Source of the DNA: Phycisphaeraceae bacterium
GTDB lineage: Bacteria > Planctomycetota > Phycisphaerae > Phycisphaerales > Phycisphaeraceae
Assembly: GCA_020851735.1 (NCBI GenBank)
Contig: JADZCD010000003.1
Span: forward strand, 89,707-153,706
Length of the DNA stretch: 64,000 bases
Direction: 5' to 3'
Part shown: positions 17,533-29,538 of the stretch, piece by piece
Numbering within the stretch: position 1 is the first letter of the stretch
Layout: each line of letters opens with the position of its first letter
Program-made: the position numbers and the translations under genes
The notes under the pieces: model-generated
Told to the model about the DNA's origin: nothing
The model's database searches: none
The model's input: the letters and a program-made list of their open reading frames with translations, nothing else

Positions 17533-20502
17533 ATGCTCCGTAATACAACCATGAAGCGTTGCCGATGGATCCAGCTTGGAGGTCGGTTGCTGCTCGGCCT
17601 GGTTTTATCCGGTTGCGCCTCTGCGCCACGAGCCACGACCTCGCCCGCCCTCGAACCGCTGGCCACCCCCGCGTCCCCCGTCTTGAACTTAACGCCCCCG
17701 CCGGGTCTGCCCGCCGGGCAGGTCATGCCCCGCACCGGGCAACCTCTGCAGCGCGCCTGGGCGGAACTGCCGAGCATACTTAAAACCTTAACCTGGCCGC
17801 CCACCCTCGCCGACCTGAATTCCCCGACCTCCCGCCCGACCTCCGCGCCCACCACCGCAGCTACTTCGCCCTCAGCCGCGGACACTGGCGCCGCCACCTT
17901 GCCGTCCACGGTCTCCCCCGAAGCGCAAAAAGCTTACCTCCGTGCCCGCCAGGCCTGGCTGAGCAGGCTTTACTACGAGGCCATTCGCCAGGCCCAGGCC
18001 GCGCTGCGCCTTCTGCCCGATGATCCGCAGCTGCTGCGCTTCTTAGGACGCGTTTATTTTGACTCGGGTAATCCGCAGGAGGGCCAGGCGCTCCTCTTAC
18101 GGTCCCTGCAGGTGGCCCCGCCGGATTCCGCCACGCTGCTGTTGCTGGGCCGAAACTATCTGCAGGAAGGCCGCGATGATCTGGCCATGGCCTACCTGGC
18201 TTCGGCGCTGCACCTGCCCCAGGATCATCAGGACGACGGCCAGACGCTGGTGGTTCGCTATTACCTGGGCAGCGCCCTGTTGCGCCAGGGTTACGACGCC
18301 GCCGCCGTCGCGCAGTTCGAAGCCTTTCTGGACGGCGCCGCCCAAGCCTCCGCCTCCACCCGCTACGTCCGCGAACTTTTCGTGCTCGGACGCGTGCAGC
18401 GGGCGGGCACGCTGCTCAAAGTCGGCGACGCCTACCTCCGCCTGGACCAGCCCGACCGCGCCTTAGAGTGCTACCTGGCGTTGGATCTTTCCGAACTGGT
18501 GGACCCCACCCCGGTTCGTCAGCGTCTGGTCTTCACCTCGCTGCGCTTAGGCCAGCCCGCCGCCGCCACCGCGCAGGTCATGGCCGCCCTGGCCGACGAC
18601 TCCACTTCGGATGCCGCGTTGCGTCTGCTGGATTACCTGATCGCCCAGCGCGTGGAGTCCGCCGACTTGGCCGCCCGCCTGGAAAAGTATTACGAAAAAT
18701 CGCGCGAACCGGCCGAACTGGCCGTGCGCATGAGCCGGCTGTTGCCCAGCCCCGCCGGCCTGGAGGTGCTAAGCCGGCACCTGGCGGCACACCCGTCCCA
18801 TCGCCTGGTGCTCGCCGAACTGCTCGCGCGCGCCCTGGCCCCCGTCTCATCCAGCCAGGCGCCGCTGACCGCCATTCAAGTCACCGCCCGCACGATTGAC
18901 GCCCTGCCCGCCGCCGCCGACGCCTATGCCGACCTGTTGGTCGCCGCCGCCAAGGATGTCCGGCATCTGGAACGCTTGATCCGTCAGGCCGCCGCGAACC
19001 AGCCCAACCAGGCGACCTACGCCTACCTGCTGGCCATGGTCGGGTTGTCCTCCGGGCACGCGGATCGGGCCGAGGCCCGTTTGCGCCAAGCCTTGTCCCA
19101 GCAGCCGGATTTCGCTCCCGCCCGCATCGCGTTGGCCGGTCTGCTCCTGGATCGCGACCAGCCCGCCCAGGCGGATCAATGGCTCGAACCCTTAGGCGGC
19201 GATCCGCGCGTGCTGGCCCTGCGCTGCCGGGTCTTTCAAGCCAAAAAACAATTTCCCCAGGCCTTGGGCTTGCTCGATCAGCTGATCCGCGTTGAGCCGG
19301 ACAACTCCCAATGGCCCATCCAGAAGGCCCAACTGCAGCTGGAGCTGGGCCGCTCGACCATGGCAGCCTCCACGCTGCTGCAGGCCCTGCGCGTCTTCCC
19401 GGATCGTGAAGATCTCTATCAGGCCTATTTCGATCTGCTCGCCTCGCCGCAGGCGCCCCCCGATGCCGCCCGCCAATGGCTGGCCCTGTTGGAATCCGCC
19501 CAGCGCAATATCCCCCGCGCCCGCGTCACCCGCCTGCAGACGGCCGTCCGCATCTTCAGCGAAGGCCGCCACGCCGAAGCCGAAGCCCACCTGCGCACCT
19601 TGATTTCCGAAGATCCCTCGGATCTGCCCGCCTCCGTCTTTCTGTTGCGCGTGCTGGCCGAGCGCAAGCAATTCGACGAAGTGGAAACCCTGCTCTTTTC
19701 CCTGTTCTCACGCTATCCCCGGAATGCCCAGGTCCAGGGTTTTACGCTGGGCTTAACGGGCAACTATCTCCAATTAGGGCGCACCGATGACGCCGCCCGC
19801 TGGCTGGATCGCTTAGGCAAGTCGCCCCTGGCCAGTCCCGTCGATTACCTGCACCTGTTAGGTAAACATTGGATTCTCACCGGCCATCGCCAGCCGCTGG
19901 ATGCCGCCGTGCGCGACCTGATCCGCCGCTATCCCGCCGACGAGCCCGACCTGATCTATCACTGGGCCATGACCCTGACCCAGATCGACCGCACCGGCCA
20001 AGCTGAACCATTATTAGCTTCCGCCCTCGTGCGCTTTCCCGACCACGCCGATCTGAACAACGCCCTGGGATATTCCTGGGTCGACAAAGGCATCCGCCTC
20101 GCGCAAGGCCGGGCCATGATCGAAAAAGCCCTGGCCAGCGATCCGGATAATCCCGCCTACCTGGATTCCCTCGGCTGGGCCTGCTACAAGCAGGGGCAAT
20201 TCCGCTCCGCGGCCGACTATCTGCAGCGCGCGGTCTCGCGCCCCGGCGGCGATCACCCGCTGTTGCTTAATCACTTGGCCGACGCCCTCTATCAACTGGG
20301 CGATCACGCCCGCGCCCTGGAATTCTGGCAGCTGGCGATGCGGAAAATCGATCCGCTCGACGCTCAGCGCGACCCGGAAATCCGCGATTTGCCCGCGCAG
20401 CTTTCCGCCAAAATCCACGCGCTGGAAAGCGGTCAGCCAGCCCCCGTCGCCCCCTCGGCCGGTCCCGCGTCCGAGCCGTCGGACGGCGCTTTGTCCAAGT
20501 GA
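17533..20502 (+). CDS. Large TPR-repeat lipoprotein
   Basis: A 989-residue tetratricopeptide-repeat protein. The N-terminus is a lipoprotein signal with lipobox LVLSGC (Cys about 28), then a Pro/Thr/Ala-rich spacer to about 130, then many helical TPR pairs to the end (for example LGRVYFDSGNPQEGQALLLRS, LGWACYKQGQFRSAADYLQRA). It should be exported and anchored in a membrane, acting as a protein-protein scaffold; the partner is unknown. ATG 17551 (MKRCRW) is the more natural start for a signal peptide than 17533. It follows hisG by 36 bp. Confidence 0.82.
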   Translation: MLRNTTMKRCRWIQLGGRLLLGLVLSGCASAPRATTSPALEPLATPASPVLNLTPPPGLPAGQVMPRTGQPLQRAWAELPSILKTLTWPPTLADLNSPTSRPTSAPTTAATSPSAADTGAATLPSTVSPEAQKAYLRARQAWLSRLYYEAIRQAQAALRLLPDDPQLLRFLGRVYFDSGNPQEGQALLLRSLQVAPPDSATLLLLGRNYLQEGRDDLAMAYLASALHLPQDHQDDGQTLVVRYYLGSALLRQGYDAAAVAQFEAFLDGAAQASASTRYVRELFVLGRVQRAGTLLKVGDAYLRLDQPDRALECYLALDLSELVDPTPVRQRLVFTSLRLGQPAAATAQVMAALADDSTSDAALRLLDYLIAQRVESADLAARLEKYYEKSREPAELAVRMSRLLPSPAGLEVLSRHLAAHPSHRLVLAELLARALAPVSSSQAPLTAIQVTARTIDALPAAADAYADLLVAAAKDVRHLERLIRQAAANQPNQATYAYLLAMVGLSSGHADRAEARLRQALSQQPDFAPARIALAGLLLDRDQPAQADQWLEPLGGDPRVLALRCRVFQAKKQFPQALGLLDQLIRVEPDNSQWPIQKAQLQLELGRSTMAASTLLQALRVFPDREDLYQAYFDLLASPQAPPDAARQWLALLESAQRNIPRARVTRLQTAVRIFSEGRHAEAEAHLRTLISEDPSDLPASVFLLRVLAERKQFDEVETLLFSLFSRYPRNAQVQGFTLGLTGNYLQLGRTDDAARWLDRLGKSPLASPVDYLHLLGKHWILTGHRQPLDAAVRDLIRRYPADEPDLIYHWAMTLTQIDRTGQAEPLLASALVRFPDHADLNNALGYSWVDKGIRLAQGRAMIEKALASDPDNPAYLDSLGWACYKQGQFRSAADYLQRAVSRPGGDHPLLLNHLADALYQLGDHARALEFWQLAMRKIDPLDAQRDPEIRDLPAQLSAKIHALESGQPAPVAPSAGPASEPSDGALSK

Positions 20503-20583
20503 ATCTAAGCCTATAATTGGCAATAATTAATATGAACAGAAGCCCGTGGGGGAAGATTCGAAACCACCCTGGATTTCTGATAA

Positions 20584-23313
<2,730 letters not shown>

Positions 23314-23533
23314 TGCGCTCATCACTCCGTCGGCCGCCCCGGGCCGACGCGAAGCGATCCTTTCACCGGACATTAAAGTCCCCACAGTCCTTCCCGCTTA
23401 AGGCTAGACTTCTGGCTGCGGCCAAGAGGCGCTGGTTATCCCGTCCGCATCGGGGAAGACCATTTCTTGCCGCGCCCTTGGCCGCCAAGCTCAGCCCGCG
23501 CCGCCGCGGGCGCATCATCCAGGGAGGGACGCA

Positions 23534-24376
23534 ATGGTCAGCGACATGGACAAATATCTGTTCGATCTGCGCGGTTACCTTCTGCTTAAAGGGGCGCTGT
23601 CCCAGCAGGAAGTGGGGGCGCTCAACGCCGGCCTGGACACCGTGCCGCCGCTGGAGTCCGGCGCGTGGTGGGGCTACGTGCAGCGCGAACCGACGGAAGA
23701 CTCCCGCGGCATCGCCCTGCAACAGGTCTACGAACTGGGCCCGCCGTTTGAAGAGCTCATCGACCACTCCGCCTGGATCGACAAAGTCAAGTATTTCGTC
23801 GGCGGAGACAAGACCTTTGACTATCACCACGGCCCGCTGTTTATCGACGAAAACTTCGCCAGCATCCGCACCAGCGGCGGCGCCATCGGCATGCACTCCG
23901 GCGGGCACATCGGCGTCAAGCGCACACAGTTCCGCTTTCACAACGGGCGCTTTGCGTGCGGGCAGGTCAATGTACTCATGGCCCTGACCGACATCGGCCC
24001 CGGCGACGGCGCCACCATGGTGGTCCCCGGCTCGCACAAGGCCAATTTCGAGCATCCCCAGTTTGAAAAGCACCGCATTCAGGATGGCGCTTCGATGGAT
24101 CAGGTCGCCGAGGCCATTGAGGTTCACATGGCCGCCGGCGACGTGTTGCTGTTCGTGGACGCCATTTCCCACGGCTCCGCCCGCCGGGTCAATCCCGGGC
24201 AGCGCCGCATCGTGGTCTATCGCTACGGCCCGTCGTGGGGCAATTTCCGCTGGGGTTACCAGCCGTCCAAGGAACTCTTAGCCCGACTCACCCCCGCGCG
24301 GCGACAGATCGTGCAACCGCTGCAGCTGCGCAAACGCCAGCCCAACCTAAAGTCAGGAATACCCGACCCGGCCTAA
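23534..24376 (+). CDS. Phytanoyl-CoA dioxygenase (PhyH) family protein
   Basis: A 280-residue Fe(II)/2-oxoglutarate-dependent oxygenase-like protein. The family architecture is visible: DLRGYLLLKGALSQQEV at the N-terminus, a double-stranded beta-helix core with HSGGH, MALTDIGPGDGATMVVPGSH, GDVLLFVDAISHGSARRVNPG (distal His) and RIVVYRYGP near the C-terminus (the RxS-like 2-oxoglutarate contact). The substrate is unknown. The start has GGAGGGA upstream. The 220-bp gap after gyrB holds a hairpin (CGTCGGC/GCCGACG near 23331) without a T-run. Confidence 0.82.
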   Translation: MVSDMDKYLFDLRGYLLLKGALSQQEVGALNAGLDTVPPLESGAWWGYVQREPTEDSRGIALQQVYELGPPFEELIDHSAWIDKVKYFVGGDKTFDYHHGPLFIDENFASIRTSGGAIGMHSGGHIGVKRTQFRFHNGRFACGQVNVLMALTDIGPGDGATMVVPGSHKANFEHPQFEKHRIQDGASMDQVAEAIEVHMAAGDVLLFVDAISHGSARRVNPGQRRIVVYRYGPSWGNFRWGYQPSKELLARLTPARRQIVQPLQLRKRQPNLKSGIPDPA

Positions 24377-24415
24377 GCGGACCGGGCCTTCTCCTCGGGC
24401 CTGGTTTGCCTGTCG

Positions 24416-25159
24416 TTAAATTCGGCTGCGCCGCGGCCGATTGCCGCGCGGGCGAATCACCAGCCCCGTCGTCTGCGGGCAGGCCCGCAGCGCCTGCTCC
24501 AGCCGCACCCGGGCCGTGGGATAGGGCACCTGCCTGCTCAGCTCGCTGACCGCTTCCCGTTCGCCCATGCGGGCCAGTTGATCGACCAGCCCCCGCAGGT
24601 GCTCGTCGCGCGTCCGCTGGAACCAGCGATAGGCTTCCTCCAGCTCATGACGGTTGTATTGGCTCAGCGGATCCGACAGCCCACTCTGGGCCGTAGCCCA
24701 TTCAATCAGTCCGCGCGGATGCCGGCTCGGATCGTCCCCGAAACGGAACGATTCCACCGTCGCCCGCAGCCGCGCCAACTCACTTTCAAACGGGTCCGTC
24801 ATCGCCGCCGGCAAGCGCCGCAGCGGGTCCTGGGCCGATTTGGCTTCCAGCTTGCCCAGCCAGCCTGATCCGCCAGCCATCGCCGCGGCGCCTCCGTGCG
24901 GATGTCTTTCACTTAACCTGTTGTCCATTTTTCCTGCTGCTTCCTTGCTGATCAGCGGTGCCACCGCTGTATTGATGGTCACGCGACCATAATCCTCAAA
25001 TACCACCACCACCCGTTGGGCCGGTTGACCCTCGTGAGTGATCGACGAAGCCTGTTCCACCACCCCCTGACCCCATTCCAGGCGACGTGGATGTACCACA
25101 ACATCTCCTCGCTTCCATGGCGAGGGCGTTATCGGATAACTAGACACGAAAAGCCCCAT
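24416..25159 (-). CDS. DUF3553-type (Tudor/CarD-like) domain protein
   Basis: A 247-residue protein whose N-terminal about 60 residues, RGDVVVHPRRLEWGQGVVEQ and VVVVFEDYGRVTINTAVAPL, look like the small beta-barrel DUF3553/CarD-type module found at UvrD C-termini, which binds proteins or nucleic acid. The rest is helical and charged (ELEEAYRWFQRTRDEHLRGLVDQL), ending in an Arg-rich tail. No enzyme motif is seen. Function is unknown; a DNA- or polymerase-associated role is inferred from the barrel only. Confidence 0.6.
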   Translation of the reverse strand: MGLFVSSYPITPSPWKRGDVVVHPRRLEWGQGVVEQASSITHEGQPAQRVVVVFEDYGRVTINTAVAPLISKEAAGKMDNRLSERHPHGGAAAMAGGSGWLGKLEAKSAQDPLRRLPAAMTDPFESELARLRATVESFRFGDDPSRHPRGLIEWATAQSGLSDPLSQYNRHELEEAYRWFQRTRDEHLRGLVDQLARMGEREAVSELSRQVPYPTARVRLEQALRACPQTTGLVIRPRGNRPRRSRI

Positions 25160-25486
25160 CCATTCTGTCCGTACTGCCTAGGGGACTTGTTAAAAAGGTC
25201 CAGCCCGCAGTTCTAGACTCCTACTTCACCCCTCAACTAGAAGGGCGGAAACACCTAATCAGCCTTTTTCCACATCCCCGAACCCCGCCAATAGCTGCAC
25301 TAACGAACCTTACTCCCCAGCACTTGAAGCAAACTGACTATAAGCACTGAACCCCCCAAAAACCCACGATTAAATGATGGTCATGCCATTATATCCGCTG
25401 TCCACCGTTCCACGCAAGTAATTCTTCTCCCCTTTTCCCCCAATCCCTAATTCCTAACTCCCAATTCCTAACTCCTAACTCCCCCC
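25160..25486. other. Non-coding gap with heptad array at its end
   Basis: No gene is supported in this roughly 330-bp gap, which is AT-richer than its surroundings. I see no promoter I would defend. Its last 48 bases are a 7-nt periodic array, listed separately. Confidence 0.6.
25437..25484. repeat. Heptad array (CCTAACT-type)
   Basis: Six to seven 7-nt units (CCCAATC, CCTAATT, CCTAACT, CCCAATT, CCTAACT, CCTAACT) end three bases before the stop codon of the minus-strand isomerase gene. Confidence 0.82.
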
Positions 25487-27142
25487 TCATCCCCACCCTT
25501 TGCCGTCCTTCTTGCTCCCGCACAACGATACCTTCAGCCCCAGCGCCTGGGCCATCGCCGCCTTGGCCAGCATCGCTTCATCCGCCGCCTTGGCATCCTT
25601 GGCGTACGCCACCTGAATGTGATTAGCCTTGTGCCTGCCCATCATCTGATCCCTGCTCACCCCGTACGTCACCGCGTGCATGATCGGCCACTGCACCGTC
25701 GTCGCTTCCCAGCGCCGCTGCGTTTCGGCCGTCGGCAGCTTCACGGCCGCCCCGCGCCCTAAATCCATGCACAGCTTCCCGCCCTCCACGTACACCCGGC
25801 TCCAGACGATCTCGCCCGGCCGGCTGACCCCGCGCAACGTGCCCCCGCCTAAGCGGAAATACATCGCCGGCTGCCGCATGCTGTCCGCCCCCGCCCATTC
25901 CTTCTCAAAATGCGCCGGCGGCGCCGACCCGCTGATCAACAGCACCCACACGTAATCCTTCACCGTGCCCGACTGATCCCTGTCCCCCCAGCGCAAATCG
26001 TGCAGCGTCGTTTCCACCGGCTGCCCCATGGCCTTGTGCACCCGGAAAGTCATCAGCGCGTCCAAACCCGCGCACTCGTCCACCTCGTTAAAGCACGGCA
26101 GCGGCTCGCCCTCGTATAGGACGCGGTCGCCCTTGCGTGACTTCACCGGCGGGCGGCTGGTGTTGTTCAAAGTCCCTTCCACCAGATCGCTGGCCGGCAG
26201 CAGGTCCTTTAACCCCTGCTGATACTGAATGCCGATCGTCGCGCAGCCGAAGTCGTCAGCGATGCGCATGGCCGCGATGTACATCTTGCCTTGCGTCAAA
26301 ATCTGCCCGTCCGTCAGGTCCGTCTCCTCGTTCGGGCCGGTGTGGAATTTCATCCCCTTCTTTTCCATCCACTGCCGCACCGCCAACGCTTCCTGATCGG
26401 AAACCTGCAGCGTTTCGTAATACAAGGCCGCCTGGCTTAAGCGTTCCTTGAACACCCCCGTCGGATGCAGCAGATGATCGGGAATGATCGCGTTGAACAT
26501 CCCCATGCACCCTTCGTCGAAGACGCCCATGATCGCCTTCTGCTGCGCCAGCTCAGCCGCCAGCGCCTTGCCCGTCTTGCGGGCGCCGGTCGATACCTTG
26601 GCCTTTTCCAGGGGCAGGACGTGACTTTGATTGTGATGGCACTTGCCGTTCTCCAGCCACTTCTGCAATTGCTTGCGGAAGTACTCGTCACTGAAGTCCT
26701 CGCTCCAGAGCGTGGAATATTTCACCCCCGCCTTGGTCAAGGAGCCGTTTAAGTTCAGCATGCCCACCAGCCCCGGCCACTGGCCCGACCAATTCGCGCA
26801 CGTCAGGATCGGCCCCTGGTGCCCACAGAGTCCCGCCAGCACGTGGTGCGAATACTGCCACACCGCCTCCGCCACGATCAGCGGCTTCTTCGAGTCGATG
26901 CCGCGGAACACCTCCATGCCCTCTTTTTGCGAGCCGATGAACCCGTGCTTCAAATCCATGTTGTAGGCGTGCGCCCGGGTGACGGTATAACCAAGTGCCT
27001 CCACCGCCGCCGTCAGTTTGCGCTCCATTTCCCGCTGGGCGGGCCAGCACAACTGGTTGGCGGACAATCGCAGGTCTCCGCTGGCGATCAGTAGGACGTC
27101 TTTACCGGGATTCTTGCCGTTGGGTTTTTTCGATGGGCTCAT
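25487..27142 (-). CDS. L-fucose/L-arabinose isomerase-fold protein
   Basis: A 551-residue sugar isomerase-like protein. Tell-tale stretches are [52 protein letters not shown] (here cited in part) and the N-terminal [19 protein letters not shown]. Acidic and His residues in these regions would bind the divalent metal, as in the fucose isomerase family. I choose the ATG at 27142 ([10 protein letters not shown]); the frame is open to 27217 but the extra residues are not family-like. The specific sugar is not known. The gene is divergent from the short uvrC. Confidence 0.75.
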   Translation of the reverse strand: MSPSKKPNGKNPGKDVLLIASGDLRLSANQLCWPAQREMERKLTAAVEALGYTVTRAHAYNMDLKHGFIGSQKEGMEVFRGIDSKKPLIVAEAVWQYSHHVLAGLCGHQGPILTCANWSGQWPGLVGMLNLNGSLTKAGVKYSTLWSEDFSDEYFRKQLQKWLENGKCHHNQSHVLPLEKAKVSTGARKTGKALAAELAQQKAIMGVFDEGCMGMFNAIIPDHLLHPTGVFKERLSQAALYYETLQVSDQEALAVRQWMEKKGMKFHTGPNEETDLTDGQILTQGKMYIAAMRIADDFGCATIGIQYQQGLKDLLPASDLVEGTLNNTSRPPVKSRKGDRVLYEGEPLPCFNEVDECAGLDALMTFRVHKAMGQPVETTLHDLRWGDRDQSGTVKDYVWVLLISGSAPPAHFEKEWAGADSMRQPAMYFRLGGGTLRGVSRPGEIVWSRVYVEGGKLCMDLGRGAAVKLPTAETQRRWEATTVQWPIMHAVTYGVSRDQMMGRHKANHIQVAYAKDAKAADEAMLAKAAMAQALGLKVSLCGSKKDGKGWG

Positions 27143-27323
27143 GGTTGTTTCTGCCGACGAGAGTGTGCTGACTACAATTGGCCCGATACTTAAAAAAGGG
27201 TGTGCATCCTCACGCAATGGGTAATAACCGGAGCATCATAACCGCTAGGGCCTTTCGACTGGAACCGGCCGACCGCTTTTCAACATTGCTTTGCCGCTAT
27301 GCCTTTTTGCGTCAGCGAGGATG

Positions 27324-27329
27324 TATAAT
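27324..27329 (+). promoter_or_regulatory. Consensus -10 TATAAT six bases before the uvrC start
   Basis: A perfect TATAAT ends six bases before the ATG at 27336. There is no good -35 and no Shine-Dalgarno. This suggests a leaderless message. Confidence 0.5.
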
Positions 27330-27335
27330 TTGCCA

Positions 27336-28727
27336 ATGTCGCGCCGCGAAAAGCTTGACCAGCTTCTACGCAAAGCCCGCGATTTACCCAAATTGCCCGG
27401 CGTATATCTGATGAAAGACCCCGCCGGGCTGGTGCTTTACGTCGGTAAAGCCTCTTGTCTGCCCGATCGCGTCGCCAGCTATTTTGTTCCCTCCGCCGAT
27501 CTGGGCCCCAAAAAACAACAGCTTTTAGAATGGGTTGAAGATTTCGACGTCATCGAATGCGAGGGCGAATGGGAAGCCCTCCTCACCGAAAATCGGCTCA
27601 TAAAGGACATCCACCCCCGCTTTAACGCCCGCCTGACCGACGACAAAACCTTTCCCTACCTGGTCATCACCACCCGCCAGGATTATCCAGGCGTCTACAT
27701 CACCCGCGAGCCAGCCAGCCCCGAGTTCCGCGGCAGTCGCGTCTTCGGGCCGTTCACCAGCCCCTACGCTCTCCGTCGGGCCGTCCAATTGCTCCAGCAG
27801 GTCTTTAAGTATCGCACCTGCACCCTGGACATCCGCGAAGACGACGCCACCCGCCGGTTCTTCCGCCCCTGCCTGCTCTACGCCATCAAGCAATGCACCG
27901 CCCCCTGCGCGGACAAGATCAGCAAAGACGACTACCGCCGCGACATCGACCTGTTCTCCCGCTTCCTGGAGTCCAAGCGCTCCGCCCTGCTTTCCGCCAT
28001 GCGGGAAGATATGCAGCAGGCCGCCGCCGAAAAAAATTACGAACGGGCCGCCGTGCTGCGCGATCAGATCCAGGCCTTAGAACGCTTAGGCCAGCGCGGC
28101 AAACGCTCCCAGCGCTGGCAGCCGGAGTCCGAGTCCTTCCTGCAAGACCCCCGCAAAGGCCTGGCCGCCCTGCAAAAAATCCTGGGCCACGATCAGCCGA
28201 TCCGCTGCGTGGAGTGCATCGACATCGCCCACCTCCAAGGCGGCGAAACCGTCGGGTCGAAAGTCTGCTTCGTCGACGGGCGACCCCTGAAAAACGCCTA
28301 CCGCCGCTACAAGATCAAAGTGACCGCCGACACGGGCGCCGCCAACGCGGGGGATGATTACGCCGCTTTGCGCGAAGTCGTCAGCCGCCGTTACCGCGAT
28401 GCCGGGCAAGGCCAGGAGCTTTACCCGGACCTGATCATCATCGACGGCGGGCTCGGTCAATTGCACGCCGCCCAGGAAGCCTTCGCCCAGGCCACCGTCA
28501 AGCCTCCCCTGGTGATTTCGCTGGCCAAGAAAGAGGAACTGATCTACCACCAGGCCCGCAGCGAACCCATTCGCCTGGCGCGCACCAATCCCGGCTTAAA
28601 GTTCTGCCAAGCCATCCGCGACGAGGCCCATCGCTTCGCCCAGCACTACCACCACATCCTCCGGCGGAAGAAAACCATCGATCAAACCTCCACCGAAAAA
28701 AAGAGGCGTCCAAAGAAAGGCGACTGA
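27336..28727 (+). CDS. uvrC: UvrC-like excinuclease subunit lacking the C-terminal HhH domain
   Basis: Nucleotide-excision-repair nuclease subunit. The N-terminal GIY-YIG domain (PGVYLMKDPAGLVLYVGKA, about 19-37) makes the 3' incision. A UvrB-binding UVR motif (AAEKNYERAAVLRDQIQAL) follows, and then the RNase H-like 5'-incision domain (CIDIAHLQGGETVGSKVCF, DLIIIDGGLGQLHAA, DEAHRFAQHYHHILRRK). The usual tandem helix-hairpin-helix region is missing: the protein stops at 463 residues, against about 600, with a Lys-rich end. The start ATG 27336 gives MSRREKLDQLL; an upstream ATG at 27321 is possible. Confidence 0.92.
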   Translation: MSRREKLDQLLRKARDLPKLPGVYLMKDPAGLVLYVGKASCLPDRVASYFVPSADLGPKKQQLLEWVEDFDVIECEGEWEALLTENRLIKDIHPRFNARLTDDKTFPYLVITTRQDYPGVYITREPASPEFRGSRVFGPFTSPYALRRAVQLLQQVFKYRTCTLDIREDDATRRFFRPCLLYAIKQCTAPCADKISKDDYRRDIDLFSRFLESKRSALLSAMREDMQQAAAEKNYERAAVLRDQIQALERLGQRGKRSQRWQPESESFLQDPRKGLAALQKILGHDQPIRCVECIDIAHLQGGETVGSKVCFVDGRPLKNAYRRYKIKVTADTGAANAGDDYAALREVVSRRYRDAGQGQELYPDLIIIDGGLGQLHAAQEAFAQATVKPPLVISLAKKEELIYHQARSEPIRLARTNPGLKFCQAIRDEAHRFAQHYHHILRRKKTIDQTSTEKKRRPKKGD

Positions 28728-28787
28728 CGCGCCCTATTCCCAGTTTCTAAAGCGCCGGAAGTGACCACGGGAATAAAATCGGGTCAG

Positions 28788-28844
28788 CCCCCGGCTCTGC
28801 CGGGGGGTGCTTCCGGCTAAAGCCCAGGGAAGAAATTCCTGGGC
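28788..28844. repeat. Palindrome pair in intergenic region
   Basis: CCCCCGGC/GCCGGGGG (28788-28806) is followed by GCCCAGG/CCTGGGC with loop GAAGAAATT (28822-28844). The first also occurs near 35302 with the same GTCAG lead-in, so the two palindromes travel within a common longer context. Confidence 0.8.
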
Positions 28845-28903
28845 ACAATCTCTATGATCCGCCTGGAATCCAGTACTTTCCATCATCACCCGGCAGTGCG
28901 AAC

Positions 28904-29395
28904 ATGGCTGCATCATCCAATCTTCCCTGGCGAGAAGTAGGGGGGCTCCCAACCAGCGGCCGGAGCGCTTCCGGGGACAGGGGCTCCACTTCTTCCGGGG
29001 GCGGGGCCGGCTCTGCTTCCGGGGGTGGCCACAGCCCCGCACGGAAATGCGGGGCCGGTTTGCACCCTTCCGGTGCCAGCGGCTCTGCTTCTTCCGGGGC
29101 CGGGGGCTCTACTTCTTCCGGGGGTGGGGGCGGTGTCGAATTGCAGATCAAAGTCGTCCCCGGCTCCAGTCGCAGTCGGGTCGTTGGTTTGTTAGGAGAT
29201 CGGCTCAAAATTCAAGTGTCCGCTCCGCCGGAAGCCGGCAAGGCCAATCAAGCCGTGTGCGAACTGCTTGCCAAGGAGTTGGGCATACCCAAACGGCAAG
29301 TCGAGATCCGCGCCGGGCAGAGCAAACCCCAAAAAACCGTGTGGCTGGCCGGCGTCACCGTAGCGCAGGTGGCTGCCGCCTTTGGCAACAAGTAG
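28904..29395 (+). CDS. DUF167 (YggU) family protein with repeat-derived insert
   Basis: A small conserved protein of unknown function. The C-terminal 85 residues are classic DUF167: VELQIKVVPGSSRSRVVG, LKIQVSAPPEAGKANQAVCE and LGIPKRQVEIRAGQSKPQK. The N-terminal SNLPWREVGG also fits the family opening. Between the two lies an alien segment of about 60 residues rich in Ser, Gly and Ala, translated from CTTCCGGGG-type units and one CCCCGCA/TGCGGGG hairpin. The natural protein is about 100 residues; this one is 163. The insertion keeps the frame, so the product is probably still made. Confidence 0.85.
   Translation: MAASSNLPWREVGGLPTSGRSASGDRGSTSSGGGAGSASGGGHSPARKCGAGLHPSGASGSASSGAGGSTSSGGGGGVELQIKVVPGSSRSRVVGLLGDRLKIQVSAPPEAGKANQAVCELLAKELGIPKRQVEIRAGQSKPQKTVWLAGVTVAQVAAAFGNK
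28940..29135. repeat. In-frame cluster of CTTCCGGGG units and a hairpin
   Basis: At least five copies of (C)TTCCGGGGxxGG alternate with GGCTCTGC/GGCTCTAC spacers around a CCCCGCA/TGCGGGG hairpin (29035-29054). Translation yields Ser-Gly-Gly-Gly runs inside the DUF167 protein. Limits are approximate. Confidence 0.8.
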
Positions 29396-29538
29396 CAGCG
29401 ACGCCGCGCGGGCCAGCGTGGCGCCACGAGCGGTTAACAGGCCGCCAAGGGCCGGCAAAAAAAAGAGCCGGGCAGCGGGTGACGGCGGCGGGGGTCGCAA
29501 GTCTCCAGCTTGAACGCCATAATGCTTCCAGGAGCATC

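Noticed and set aside
20545..20575. GATTCGAAACC resembling a tRNA T-arm
   Set aside because: No acceptor or anticodon stems of tRNA length could be paired around it.
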